Source: Pseudarthrobacter polychromogenes (GTDB lineage Bacteria > Actinomycetota > Actinomycetes > Actinomycetales > Micrococcaceae). Taken from it: a stretch of DNA of 64,000 bases. This document shows, in pieces, positions 9,651 to 18,330 of the stretch. The position numbers and the translations under genes are program-made. The notes under the pieces were generated by a model. The model worked only from the letters and a program-made list of their open reading frames with translations, was not told where the DNA came from and made no database searches. The number at the start of each line of letters is the position of its first letter. Within the stretch, counting starts at the first letter, position 1. The stretch covers positions 363,414-427,413 of the forward strand of contig NZ_BMKU01000002.1 of NCBI RefSeq assembly GCF_014644495.1. Reading direction: 5' to 3'.

Positions 9651-9716
9651 GCTCCTAGGGTAGCTTTCCGGAGCCGTGACACCGTGCCGGCACCCGCGTG
9701 CAGGGCCCCGCCAGGG

Positions 9717-10913
9717 TCACGCATCGTGCCCGGGCTGGGACTTGGGGACCCGCATGGTAATCAGGGTTCCCTCGCCGGGCGCGGTCTCGATGACCAGCCC
9801 GTGGTCGTTGCCGTAGACCTGGCGGAGGCGGGCATCGACGTTGCGCAGGCCCACATGTTCGCCGTCCGTGTGGCCGGCCAGCATGGACTGCAGCTGCTCC
9901 GGATCCATGCCCACGCCGTCGTCCTCGATGGTCACCTCCGCGAACGCGCCGGCGTCGTTGGCGGTGATACTGATGTGTCCCGGCCCCTCCTTGGCCTCGA
10001 GCCCGTGCCGGACCGCGTTCTCCACCAGCGGCTGCAGGCTGAGGAACGGGATAACGGTGCTGAGCACTTCCGGCGCCACCCGCAGGCTGACCTGCACCCG
10101 TTCACCGAACCGGGCGCGTTCCAGCAGCAGGTACCGGTCGATGCAGCGGAGTTCCTCAGCCAGCGTGGTGAAGTCCCCGTGCCGCCGGAACGAGTACCGG
10201 GTGAAGTCGGCGAACTCAACCACCAGCTCGCGGGCGCGGGCTGGGTCCGTGTTGATGAAGGATGCGATGGCATTGAGCGAGTTGTAGATGAAATGCGGGC
10301 TGATCTGCGCGCGCAGGGCCCGCACCTCGGCCTCCATCAGCTGGGTGCGGGAGGCGTCCAGCTCCGCGAGTTCCACCTGCACGGCCACCCAGTCCGCCAC
10401 TTCGCTGGTGGCCCTGACCAGCCCCGCGCCGGCGGAGGGAGCGAAGGCGGCGACGGCGCCCACCACCCGGGTGCCGGCACGCACCGGTGCGATCACGGCG
10501 GCAAGCGGGCCGCCGGTGGCCTCCGTGGCGGCGCCTGCCTCCCCGGCCGGAAGGACAGCTGTCCGGCCGCTGGCCAGGACCCCGGCAGCAAGATCCATCA
10601 TCCGCGGCTTCAGGTCCTCGCCGGCACCGTCCCACGCCAGCACTCCGGAGGTGTCCATGATGGCCAGGGCGTCACAGCCCAGCAGGGTGCGCAGCTGGCG
10701 GCTGGCCTTGGCAGCGCCGGCGGGGTTGAGGCCCCGGCGCAGGTGCTGGCCCGCCTGGGACGCGGCATGCAGGGTGTGGTAAGTGGCGCGTTCAGCATCA
10801 GTGCCCAGGTCGCGGAAGGACCTGAGTACCTTGAGCCCCACGCCGACGACGACGGCGATGGCCATGGCGATGACGGCCACGGCCGCGGCGGTCAGGAGGG
10901 GGGAGTCCGGCAT
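9717..10913 (-). CDS. LytS/YehU-type sensor histidine kinase
   Basis: A 398-residue kinase starting at ATG 10913, which places a membrane segment at residues about 5-27 right after the start; longer GTG/ATG options exist upstream. A GAF-like region follows (about 60-170). The His_kinase motif ISPHFIYNSLNAIASFI has phospho-acceptor H207, then an HATPase domain with N-box LQPLVENAVRHGLE and DDGVGMD. It pairs with the LytTR regulator downstream. The single membrane anchor and GAF-like part suggest cytoplasmic sensing of a small molecule; the ligand is unknown. Confidence 0.88.
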   Translation of the reverse strand: MPDSPLLTAAAVAVIAMAIAVVVGVGLKVLRSFRDLGTDAERATYHTLHAASQAGQHLRRGLNPAGAAKASRQLRTLLGCDALAIMDTSGVLAWDGAGEDLKPRMMDLAAGVLASGRTAVLPAGEAGAATEATGGPLAAVIAPVRAGTRVVGAVAAFAPSAGAGLVRATSEVADWVAVQVELAELDASRTQLMEAEVRALRAQISPHFIYNSLNAIASFINTDPARARELVVEFADFTRYSFRRHGDFTTLAEELRCIDRYLLLERARFGERVQVSLRVAPEVLSTVIPFLSLQPLVENAVRHGLEAKEGPGHISITANDAGAFAEVTIEDDGVGMDPEQLQSMLAGHTDGEHVGLRNVDARLRQVYGNDHGLVIETAPGEGTLITMRVPKSQPGHDA

Positions 10914-11012
10914 GGTGCCCAGCGTAGCCGCGGGTGCCGTTTGTCGCAGCATCCCGACCGTTGAGCGCCCGCAGGCCTGCAGGCACTGGAACTGGCGGGA
11001 TGCAGCCCGCAG

Positions 11013-11028
11013 AGTGATTGCAGTCACA
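11013..11028. promoter_or_regulatory. Crp/GlxR-type palindrome in the divergent promoter region
   Basis: AGTGATTGCAGTCACA matches the Crp/GlxR consensus TGTGA-N6-TCACA at 9 of 10 half-site positions. It lies between the divergent kinase and DUF485-symporter operons, 68 bp before the latter's ATG. Control of acetate transport by a cAMP-type regulator is inferred. Confidence 0.5.
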
Positions 11029-11095
11029 TTTGCGGTATCCCGTCTTCCGGGCCTGCCGTTGGGTGTGTTCAGGCAAGTCTCAACGAGGAGGAACG

Positions 11096-11476
11096 ATGGG
11101 TAACGATGCCCACACTCCGGACGCAGCGGCGTCCGTGGACTTCGAGCAGGTCCAGTCGACGGAGCAGTTCAAGGAACTGCGCAAGCGTCACCGCAGCTTT
11201 GTCTTCCCCATGGCAGTCGCATTCCTGCTGTGGTACTTCGCATATGTCCTGCTCGCCGACTATGCCGTGGACTTCATGTCCACCAAGGTCTGGGGCAACA
11301 TCAACGTGGGCCTGATCCTCGGCCTGCTCCAGTTCGTCTCCACGTTCGCCATCACCGGCTGGTACGTCCACTACTCCAACAAGCGCCTCGACCCCATCGC
11401 CAAGGAAATCCGGGACGAGATCGAGGGCCACGAATTCGATAAGCACGGAAACCGAGTAGGCGGAGTCACCAAATGA
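11096..11476 (+). CDS. DUF485 domain membrane protein
   Basis: A 126-residue protein starting at ATG 11096 after a strong GAGGAGG site. The DUF485 pattern is plain: LRKRHRSFVFPMAVAFLLWYF, then a second membrane span with NVGLILGLLQFVSTFAITGWY and a charged end. DUF485 proteins (YjcH type) accompany acetate symporters; their exact role is unknown. Its stop overlaps the symporter start (ATGA), so the two are translated together. Confidence 0.9.
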   Translation: MGNDAHTPDAAASVDFEQVQSTEQFKELRKRHRSFVFPMAVAFLLWYFAYVLLADYAVDFMSTKVWGNINVGLILGLLQFVSTFAITGWYVHYSNKRLDPIAKEIRDEIEGHEFDKHGNRVGGVTK

Positions 11477-13089
11477 TCAATATCGCAACAGCGGTGGACG
11501 TGGCCGCCCTCAAGGAAACCACGCTGCTCAACATGGGCATCTTCGGCATCTTCGTGGCCGTCACCATGGTGATCGTGCTCCGCGCCAGCCGGAACAACAA
11601 GACCGCCGCGGACTACTACGCGGCCGGCCGCTCCTTCACCGGCTCGCAGAACGGAACCGCCATCGCCGGCGACTACCTTTCCGCCGCCTCCTTCCTGGGC
11701 ATTACCGGCGCCATCGCCATCAACGGCTACGACGGCTTCATGTACTCCATTGGCTTCCTGGTGGCCTGGCTTGTAGCACTGCTGCTCGTTGCGGAGCTCC
11801 TGCGCAACACCGGCAAGTTCACCATGGCCGATGTGCTGTCCTTCAGGCTGAAGCAGCGGCCCGTCCGCATTGCCGCCGCCATCTCCACCCTCGCCGTCTG
11901 CTTCTTCTACCTCCTGGCCCAGATGGCAGGCGCAGGAAGCCTGATCTCGCTGCTGCTGGGCATCAGCGATTGGGGCGGCCAGGCCCTGGTGATCATCGTC
12001 GTCGGCGCCCTGATGATCATGTACGTCCTGATCGGCGGCATGAAGGGCACCACCTGGGTGCAGATCATCAAGGCCATCCTGCTGATCGCGGGCGCAGCCG
12101 TCATGACCCTGTGGGTCCTGGCAATCTACGGCTTCAACCTCTCCAGCCTTCTGGGCGCCGCAGTGGAGACGGCCAACAACCCGGCTGTCCTGAATCCCGG
12201 CCTGCAGTACGGCAAGACGGAAACCTCGAAGATCGACTTCATGTCACTTGGCCTCGCCCTGGTCCTGGGCACCGCAGCACTGCCGCACGTACTCATGCGC
12301 TTCTACACAGTCCCCACGGCCAAGGAAGCCCGTAAGTCCGTGGTGTGGTCAATTTGGCTGATCGGCCTGTTCTACCTCTTCACCCTGGTGCTTGGTTACG
12401 GTGCAGCTGCCCTGGTGGGTGCTGAGACCATCAAGGGCGCACCGGGCGGCGTGAACTCGGCTGCCCCGCTGCTGGCCTTCTACCTGGGTGGGCCGCTGCT
12501 GCTGGGCTTCATCTCGGCCGTGGCCTTCGCCACCATCCTCGCCGTTGTGGCCGGCCTGACCATCACGGCTGCCGCCTCCTTTGCCCATGACATCTACGCC
12601 AGCGTCATTTCCAAGGGCAAGGCCGACGCCGACACCGAGGTGAAGGTGGCCCGGCGCACCGTTGTGGTCATCGGCGTCCTCGCCATCCTGGGCGGCATTC
12701 TTGCCAACGGACAGAACGTGGCGTTCCTCGTGGCGCTCGCATTCGCCGTCGCCGCCTCCGCCAACCTGCCCACGATCGTCTACTCCCTGTTCTGGCGGAA
12801 GTTCACCACCCAGGGTGCGGTCTGGAGCATGTACGGCGGCCTGGGTTCCGCGATCATCCTGATCATCTTCTCGCCGGTGGTTTCCGGCGGAGCAACATCC
12901 ATGATTAAGGACGCCAACTTCGCACTCTTCCCGCTGAGCAACCCGGGCATCGTGTCCATCCCCCTCGCCTTCTTCCTGGGCTGGCTCGGAACGACGCTCG
13001 ACAAGAAGCGGGAGGACACCGCCAAGCAGGCCGAAATGGAAGTCCGCTCCCTTACGGGGGTGGGTGCCGAAAAGGCCGTCGACCACTGA
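11473..13089 (+). CDS. Cation acetate symporter (ActP/MctC-like, second copy)
   Basis: A 538-residue SSS-family symporter with about 13 membrane spans. AGRSFTGSQNGTAIAGDYLSAASFLG is the typical ActP segment, with KFTMADVLSFRLKQRPVR and LGTAALPHVLMRFYTVP downstream. The family imports acetate, pyruvate or propionate with Na+ or H+. It is longer and closer to canonical ActP/MctC than the copy at 7113. It overlaps the DUF485 gene by 4 bp and ends at a perfect hairpin. A Crp-like site lies upstream. Confidence 0.92.
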   Translation: MINIATAVDVAALKETTLLNMGIFGIFVAVTMVIVLRASRNNKTAADYYAAGRSFTGSQNGTAIAGDYLSAASFLGITGAIAINGYDGFMYSIGFLVAWLVALLLVAELLRNTGKFTMADVLSFRLKQRPVRIAAAISTLAVCFFYLLAQMAGAGSLISLLLGISDWGGQALVIIVVGALMIMYVLIGGMKGTTWVQIIKAILLIAGAAVMTLWVLAIYGFNLSSLLGAAVETANNPAVLNPGLQYGKTETSKIDFMSLGLALVLGTAALPHVLMRFYTVPTAKEARKSVVWSIWLIGLFYLFTLVLGYGAAALVGAETIKGAPGGVNSAAPLLAFYLGGPLLLGFISAVAFATILAVVAGLTITAAASFAHDIYASVISKGKADADTEVKVARRTVVVIGVLAILGGILANGQNVAFLVALAFAVAASANLPTIVYSLFWRKFTTQGAVWSMYGGLGSAIILIIFSPVVSGGATSMIKDANFALFPLSNPGIVSIPLAFFLGWLGTTLDKKREDTAKQAEMEVRSLTGVGAEKAVDH

Positions 13090-13104
13090 CCTGACGGCTC
13101 AATA

Positions 13105-13151
13105 ACAAAGCCTCCGCACCGGGAACAAGTTTTCCGGTGCGGAGGCTTTGT
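13105..13151. terminator. Bidirectional terminator between convergent genes
   Basis: Two 18-base arms (13105-13122 and 13134-13151) pair perfectly, starting ACAAAGCCTCC and ending GGAGGCTTTGT, around an 11-base loop. T-rich flanks exist on both strands (TTGTTG forward, TTTGTTATT reverse), fitting termination for both the symporter and the convergent gene. Confidence 0.88.
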
Positions 13152-13171
13152 TGTGCTGCCTGAGGCTCCCG

Positions 13172-13726
13172 TTAGCCTGCCGGCCGCAGCTTGATTTCGG
13201 TCATCCTGAGTTCTTCAGTGCCCTCGAAGCGGTAGGCGAGGTCCACTTCTTTGCCGTCGCAGGCGATGAGCCCGGCAACATTTGCAGACTTCACGCCGTT
13301 CTCGGTGACCACGTTGAGGTCCCTGTAGTCCGGTGTGCAGGTTTCATCCATCCCAAGACTGTTAACCCCCTCAATGAACGCTTCCTTGGACAGCTGCTCC
13401 TGGAGGGCGGGGTCAAGGTATTCGTCGTAGGCCCTTGAGCTGTCTCCGGCGAGGACCAGCTTGGTGAAGCCGTCAGCCAGCCCCCGGGCCTGGTTGGTGG
13501 CGCTGCCCACCACGTTCACCAAAATGACTATGCCCAGGACCACCAGGAGGAGGACGCCGCCGGCGCCAGCCAGGATGATCCACAGTTTCCGCCGGCTCCT
13601 GGGCGGAGGCTGCCCCGGAAGCCCGAACGGGGATGCCTGTTCCTGCCCGTAGTAGGGAGGATGTGACAGCTGCGGGGACGCCGGCCCGGCGTGGCCCGGC
13701 TGAAACGGTTCCTGGGGAGTGCTCAA
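13172..13726 (-). CDS. Membrane-anchored secreted-domain protein of unknown function
   Basis: I do not recognise a named family beyond a DUF4878-like feel. The 184-residue product has a Pro/Gln/Gly-rich cytoplasmic N-terminus (about 1-45), one membrane span (about 50-70) after an RSRRK stop-transfer cluster, and a small extracytoplasmic alpha/beta domain with two Cys (in ETCTPDY and LIACDGKE) that may form a disulphide. The TTG at 13726 is chosen because GGAAAGG lies 7 bases upstream; longer starts would lack a ribosome binding site. Confidence 0.6.
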   Translation of the reverse strand: MSTPQEPFQPGHAGPASPQLSHPPYYGQEQASPFGLPGQPPPRSRRKLWIILAGAGGVLLLVVLGIVILVNVVGSATNQARGLADGFTKLVLAGDSSRAYDEYLDPALQEQLSKEAFIEGVNSLGMDETCTPDYRDLNVVTENGVKSANVAGLIACDGKEVDLAYRFEGTEELRMTEIKLRPAG

Positions 13727-13889
13727 GGTGGAGCCTTTCCGGAAAAATGGTGCAGCGCACCGCCTGGATGCGGGGCGGCGCTGGGCCTGTCCCGCCAATT
13801 AACTGGCATTCAGCCTATAGCGCGGCCCGCCTGGTCCGAACTCCAGCCCCCGCCGCCGTCGTGCTTTCCGCCATTGGGGGCGCCGGCTG

Positions 13890-14363
13890 CTAAGCCCGCC
13901 CGGGTCCACGTTCAAGGAGGGGCTGGACGCGGAAGGGAATAAGCTCTCCCATGGCAAGCGCCGTGTCGGTCCGGTCCACGCCTTCGCACGCCAGGATTTT
14001 CCCGTTGATCCGGAACAGGTCCTCGGCGTCCACCGCCACCACGCGCAGCAGCAGGTCCGCCGAACCGGTCAGGCCATAGCCCTCGAGGATCTCGGGAATG
14101 TCAGCGAGTTCCTTCGCCAGCTGGGCGAGCCGCTGCTGCTGGACATGGACGGAGATGAAGGCCATCAGCGGGTAGCCCAGGGCCGCCGGATTGATGCGCC
14201 GTTCGAAGGACAGGAAGACATGTTTCTTCTCCAGCTGCGCCATCCGCGCCTGCACGGTGTTCCGGGAGAGGCCAAGCTTCTGGGCAAGTGCCACAACGGT
14301 TTGCCGCGCATCCTGGGCCAGGGCGGAGAGCAGGCGGGCATCGGTGCCATCCAAGGCTTGCAT
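13890..14363 (-). CDS. Lrp/AsnC-family transcriptional regulator (BkdR-like by position)
   Basis: A 157-residue regulator: N-terminal HTH (LDGTDARLLSALAQDAR, then LAQKLGLSRNTVQARMAQLE) and a C-terminal RAM/effector domain (AFISVHVQQ, GSADLLLRVVAVD). Lrp-type proteins bind amino acids and regulate their metabolism. It is divergent from bkdABC across about 195 bp, so it likely controls that operon in response to branched-chain amino acids. An upstream GTG at 14381 would add six residues; neither start has a clear ribosome binding site. Confidence 0.9.
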   Translation of the reverse strand: MQALDGTDARLLSALAQDARQTVVALAQKLGLSRNTVQARMAQLEKKHVFLSFERRINPAALGYPLMAFISVHVQQQRLAQLAKELADIPEILEGYGLTGSADLLLRVVAVDAEDLFRINGKILACEGVDRTDTALAMGELIPFRVQPLLERGPGRA

Positions 14364-14446
14364 AATGCGCAACGCTAGCACGGTCCCATGCCCTTCCGCA
14401 GAGCATTTTGCTCAGTGATCGCGCCGGTAGTTGTACCTCCTGAGCA

Positions 14447-14464
14447 TTGTGAGTAGGGTCACAA
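14447..14464. promoter_or_regulatory. Perfect Crp/GlxR-type operator upstream of bkdABC
   Basis: TTGTGAGTAGGGTCACAA contains both complete half-sites TGTGA and TCACA with 6-bp spacing, extended by one more symmetric base on each side. It lies between the Lrp gene and bkdA, about 95 bp before the bkdA start. It fits a cAMP receptor-type (Crp/GlxR) regulator, suggesting carbon control of branched-chain amino acid catabolism. The match is seen; binding is inferred. Confidence 0.6.
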
Positions 14465-14558
14465 ATATCCGGGGCAACGGCGCCCGGGCGGCCGGCGGCT
14501 GAAGGGGCCACAAGTCCCAAAACCGCGGGTCAACGACGTGAGAAGGTTGCGGGCTATC

Positions 14559-15728
14559 GTGTCTACAGACGAAACGGGCCAGGGCGGACCAGCCGCCCCC
14601 AACAGCGCCCGGCACCCCCATGGGCAGGGGCGGGATCTGGTCCAACTGGTCACCCCAACCGGAGAGCGGATCAGCCACCCGGAGTTCGACTATTGGGTCA
14701 GGGATGTCACTGACGAGCAGTTGTGTTCCCTCTACGAGGACATGACCGTGATCCGGCGCATCGACGTCGAGGCAACTGCCCTGCAGCGGCAGGGCGAACT
14801 CGGACTGTGGCCGCCGCTGCTGGGGCAGGAAGCCGCGCAGATCGGTTCGGGCCGGGCGCTCCGCACGGACGACTTTGTGTTCTCCAGCTACCGGGAGAAC
14901 GGGGTGGCCTACTGCCGGGGAGTGGACCTGACGGACATCCTCCGGGTATGGCGCGGCACTGCGTCCTCGGGCTGGGATCCCTACACCATCAACATGGCCA
15001 CCCCGCAGATCATCATCGGCGCCCAGACCCTCCACGCCACCGGCTATGCAATGGGCATCCAGAATGACGGCGCCGATTCCGTCGCCGTGACCTATTTCGG
15101 TGACGGTGCCACCAGCGAGGGCGATGTCAACGAGGCCATGGTCTTCGCGGCAAGTTTCCAGGTGCCCGTGGTGTTCTTCTGCACCAACAACCACTGGGCC
15201 ATCTCCGAGCCCGTACGGCTCCAGTCGCACATCCAGCTGGCCGATAGGGCAGCCGGATTCGGCATCCCCAGCCTGCGCGTGGACGGCAACGACGTCCTGG
15301 CCGTGATGGCAGCCACCCGCGTGGCCCTGGACCGGGCCCGCCGCGGCGGCGGCCCCACGTTCATCGAGGCCGTCAGTTACCGCATGGGCCCGCACACCAC
15401 GGCGGATGACCCAACGCGCTACCGCGACGCCAACGAACTCGAGGACTGGGCGGCCCGGGACCCGATCAGCCGGATAGCCGCTCTTCTCGAGCGGAAGGGC
15501 CTGCTGTCCGCGGAACTGCAGCAAGACGTTAAGGACAAGGCCGACGCCGTGGCACGCGAGATGCGGACGGGCTGCACCACCATGCCGGACCCGGAGCCCC
15601 TGGACGTTTTCAAGAACGTCTACAGCACGCCCAACTCGTGGCTGGACCGGCAGCAGGACCACTACGCCCGTTACCTGGCCACCTTCGGTGATCCCGCAGG
15701 AGCCGTTTCAGAAGAAGGTGCACGCTGA
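14559..15728 (+). CDS. bkdA: Branched-chain 2-oxoacid dehydrogenase E1 alpha subunit
   Basis: A 389-residue thiamine-diphosphate enzyme subunit. The ThDP-Mg motif begins at GDGATSEGDVNEAM and ends at the conserved NN of FFCTNN. SYRENGVAYCRG, and MGPHTTADDPTRYR near the C-terminus, are typical of E1 alpha of the BCKDH/PDH type. With BkdB it decarboxylates branched-chain 2-oxoacids. Start GTG 14559 has AGAAGG upstream; GTG 14538 is an alternative. The separate alpha and beta subunits plus the downstream leucine genes favour BCKDH over pyruvate dehydrogenase. Confidence 0.9.
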   Translation: MSTDETGQGGPAAPNSARHPHGQGRDLVQLVTPTGERISHPEFDYWVRDVTDEQLCSLYEDMTVIRRIDVEATALQRQGELGLWPPLLGQEAAQIGSGRALRTDDFVFSSYRENGVAYCRGVDLTDILRVWRGTASSGWDPYTINMATPQIIIGAQTLHATGYAMGIQNDGADSVAVTYFGDGATSEGDVNEAMVFAASFQVPVVFFCTNNHWAISEPVRLQSHIQLADRAAGFGIPSLRVDGNDVLAVMAATRVALDRARRGGGPTFIEAVSYRMGPHTTADDPTRYRDANELEDWAARDPISRIAALLERKGLLSAELQQDVKDKADAVAREMRTGCTTMPDPEPLDVFKNVYSTPNSWLDRQQDHYARYLATFGDPAGAVSEEGAR

Positions 15729-16738
15729 TGACCCAGATGACCTTTGCCCGCGCCATCAACGCGGGCCTGCGGAAGTCCCTGGAGAACGACCCCAAAGTGG
15801 TGCTCATGGGTGAGGACATCGGCACCCTCGGCGGCGTGTTCCGGGTGACCGACGGGCTGCAGAAGGACTTCGGCACGCACCGGGTGGTGGATACCCCCCT
15901 GGCCGAATCAGCCATTGTGGGCACCGCCGTCGGCCTCGCCTACCGCGGGTACCGCCCAGTGGTGGAGATCCAGTTCGACGGATTCATCTATCCGGCGTTC
16001 GACCAGATCGTCAGCCAGGTGGCCAAGCTCCACTACCGCACCCGCGGGGCAGTCAAGATGCCCATCACCATCAGGGTTCCGTTCGGCGGCGGGATCGGCT
16101 CTCCCGAGCACCACTCCGAATCGCCGGAGGCCTACTTCACGCACACATCCGGCCTGCGCGTGGTCACAGTTTCCAGCCCGCAGGATGCCTACACGGTGAT
16201 CCAGCAGGCCATCTCCTGCGATGACCCCGTGCTCTACTTCGAGCCCAAGCGGCGTTACCACGACAAAGGCGACGTTGATGAGTCCCTTGACCACGCCGCT
16301 CCCGTGCCCATGGGCCAGGCGCGCGTCCTCACCCAGGGCACCGACGTCACGCTGGTGGCTTACGGCCCGCTTGTAAAGACGGCTCTGGACGCCGCGTCGG
16401 CCGCCGCCGATGAAGGAGTCTCCATCGAGGTCATCGACCTGCGCTCGCTGGCACCGGTGGACTACGAAACAATTGTGGCCTCCGTCCGCAGGACCGGGCA
16501 CCTGGTCATCACCCACGAGGCCGCACAATCGGGCGGCCTGGGGGCGGAAGTGGCCGCCAGCATTACCGAGCGGTGCTTCTACCACCTGGAGGCGGCACCT
16601 GTCCGGGTCACCGGGTTCGATATTCCCTACCCATACTCAAAGCTTGAGATGCACCACCTGCCGGGCCTGGACCGGATCCTGGACGGCGTGGACCGTGCCC
16701 TGGGCCGGCCGAACTCCCTCAGCGGGCTGGAAGGATGA
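15728..16738 (+). CDS. bkdB: Branched-chain 2-oxoacid dehydrogenase E1 beta subunit
   Basis: A 336-residue transketolase-type E1 beta subunit. MTFARAINAGLRKSL, VVLMGEDIGTLGGVFRVTDGL and DTPLAESAIVGTAVGLA are family signatures, and PFGGGIGSPEHHSESPEAYF lies at the active site. It forms the alpha2beta2 E1 with BkdA. Its ATG overlaps the bkdA stop (TGATG) and its own stop overlaps bkdC (ATGA), so the three genes are tightly coupled. Confidence 0.92.
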   Translation: MTQMTFARAINAGLRKSLENDPKVVLMGEDIGTLGGVFRVTDGLQKDFGTHRVVDTPLAESAIVGTAVGLAYRGYRPVVEIQFDGFIYPAFDQIVSQVAKLHYRTRGAVKMPITIRVPFGGGIGSPEHHSESPEAYFTHTSGLRVVTVSSPQDAYTVIQQAISCDDPVLYFEPKRRYHDKGDVDESLDHAAPVPMGQARVLTQGTDVTLVAYGPLVKTALDAASAAADEGVSIEVIDLRSLAPVDYETIVASVRRTGHLVITHEAAQSGGLGAEVAASITERCFYHLEAAPVRVTGFDIPYPYSKLEMHHLPGLDRILDGVDRALGRPNSLSGLEG

Positions 16739-18258
16739 GCGGGACCATGATCAAGGAATTCCGGCTGCCGGACCTGGGCGAAGGCCTCACCGAATCGGAG
16801 ATCCTCAGCTGGAAGGTGGGGGTGGGCGATACCGTCACCCTCAACCAGGTGATCGCCGAGGTTGAGACTGCCAAGGCAGTGGTGGAGCTCCCGTCCCCGT
16901 TTGCCGGGGTTATCAGGGAGCTCCACGAACAGCCGGGCGCCGTCGTGGAGGTGGGCAAGCCGATCGTCTCCTTCGAGGTGGCGGATGACGCCGGCCCGGC
17001 ACCGTCCGGGACAGGCGGCGCCTCTGCTGGGGCCAGGGATGCGGGCCAGGATGCGGTCGAGGATGTTGGCAGGGCCGCGGGGCAGGCAACGGGGGAGAGC
17101 TCCGCCGGGACCCCCAAGAGGGAGCCAAACCTCGTGGGCTACGGTGCCGTCGTCGAAAGCACCGGCCGGCCCGCACGGCGCCCGCGGACCTTCCCGGCGG
17201 CTGGTCCTGCCGATGCCCTGCCTGCGGAAACCAGGCCCGCGGCAACCACGCCTGCCGAGATCATGCCTGCCGACCCCATGCCCGCGGAGACCACGCGTGA
17301 CACAGACAAAACTCCCGCGGTTGAGCACACCGCGGCTGCGACGGGCCAGCTCGCAGGCGAGCGCCCACGGTCCACTCCTCCTGTCCGGAAGCTGGCCAAA
17401 GACCTTGGCGTGGACCTGGCCAGGGTTACCGGCACTGGACCCCAGGGACTGATTACCCGGGAGGACGTCCAGCACTTCATGGGCAGCCAGTCTGCGGACG
17501 CAGGGTCGGCCGGCGGGGATGCCGCGGACCTTGCGGGTGTGCGGGCCGGCCAGGGTGAGCGGGAAACGCGCACGGCCATCAAGGGGGTCCGCAAGTTCAC
17601 GGCCGCCGCCATGGTGCAGAGTGCTTTCACCGCGCCGCATGCCACTGAATTCCTGACCGTCGACGTCACTCCTTCCATGGAGCTGCTGGCGAGGCTTCGG
17701 GACAGCAAGGAGTTTGCGGGCGTCAAGCTCACTCCGCTGACCCTGGCCGCGAAAGCGGTGCTGATCGCCCTCCGGCGGAATCCTGCGCTCAACTCGCGCT
17801 GGGACGGGGAGAACCAAGAGATCGTCACGTTCCATTACGTGAACCTGGGCATAGCAGCCGCCACGCCCCGGGGGCTGACGGTACCCAACATCAAGGATGC
17901 GGATTCGTTGTCCCTGGTCCGCCTGGCGGAAGCGCTCTCGGCGCTCGCGGACACAGCCCGTGCCGGCAAAACCGCGCCACCCGATCTGTCCGGAGGGACA
18001 ATCTCGATCACCAATATCGGTGTTTTTGGCATTGATGCCGGCACCCCCATCCTGAACCCGGGCGAAGCGGCGATCCTCGCCCTGGGAGCCGTGCGAAAGA
18101 TGCCTTGGGAGGACCGCGGGAAAGTTGCCCTGCGCCAGGTGATGACCCTCAGCCTCTCCTTCGACCACCGGCTGGTGGACGGCGAACAGGGCTCGCGCTT
18201 CCTTGCGGACGTCGGTGCCATCCTTGCTGACCCCGGCCTGGTGCTGACCATGGTGTGA
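16735..18258 (+). CDS. bkdC: Dihydrolipoamide acyltransferase (E2) of the branched-chain 2-oxoacid dehydrogenase
   Basis: A 507-residue E2. A single lipoyl domain at about 5-80 has the lipoylated Lys in EVETAKAVVELP. A long low-complexity linker (about 85-210) has repeated PAETxPA-like units. The E1/E3-binding domain lies at about 214-250 (RKLAKDLGVDLARVTGTGPQ). The C-terminal catalytic domain has active-site SFDHRLVDG. It transfers the acyl group to CoA. GGAAGG directly abuts the first ATG, so the second ATG (16747, MIKEFRLPDLGEG) may be the true start. No E3 gene is in the window. Confidence 0.92.
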   Translation: MSGTMIKEFRLPDLGEGLTESEILSWKVGVGDTVTLNQVIAEVETAKAVVELPSPFAGVIRELHEQPGAVVEVGKPIVSFEVADDAGPAPSGTGGASAGARDAGQDAVEDVGRAAGQATGESSAGTPKREPNLVGYGAVVESTGRPARRPRTFPAAGPADALPAETRPAATTPAEIMPADPMPAETTRDTDKTPAVEHTAAATGQLAGERPRSTPPVRKLAKDLGVDLARVTGTGPQGLITREDVQHFMGSQSADAGSAGGDAADLAGVRAGQGERETRTAIKGVRKFTAAAMVQSAFTAPHATEFLTVDVTPSMELLARLRDSKEFAGVKLTPLTLAAKAVLIALRRNPALNSRWDGENQEIVTFHYVNLGIAAATPRGLTVPNIKDADSLSLVRLAEALSALADTARAGKTAPPDLSGGTISITNIGVFGIDAGTPILNPGEAAILALGAVRKMPWEDRGKVALRQVMTLSLSFDHRLVDGEQGSRFLADVGAILADPGLVLTMV

Positions 18259-18269
18259 CCCGGGTAGTT

Positions 18270-18322
18270 TTTGTCCAGATATGCAGGGTTCCAGCCGGTT
18301 TAAGCCTGCATACCTGGACAAA
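18270..18322. terminator. Bidirectional hairpin between bkdC and the TetR gene
   Basis: Arms at 18270-18287 and 18305-18322 (TTTGTCCAG... against ...CTGGACAAA) are complementary over 18 bases with one mismatch, around a 17-base loop. The hairpin lies between convergent genes, with T-rich sequence before it on the reverse strand. Confidence 0.75.
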
Positions 18323-18330
18323 CTCCGGAT

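Noticed and set aside
14538..14558. GTG 14538 as the bkdA start
   Set aside because: AGAAGG, the only ribosome-binding-like sequence, lies immediately downstream of it and upstream of GTG 14559, so the later start fits better.
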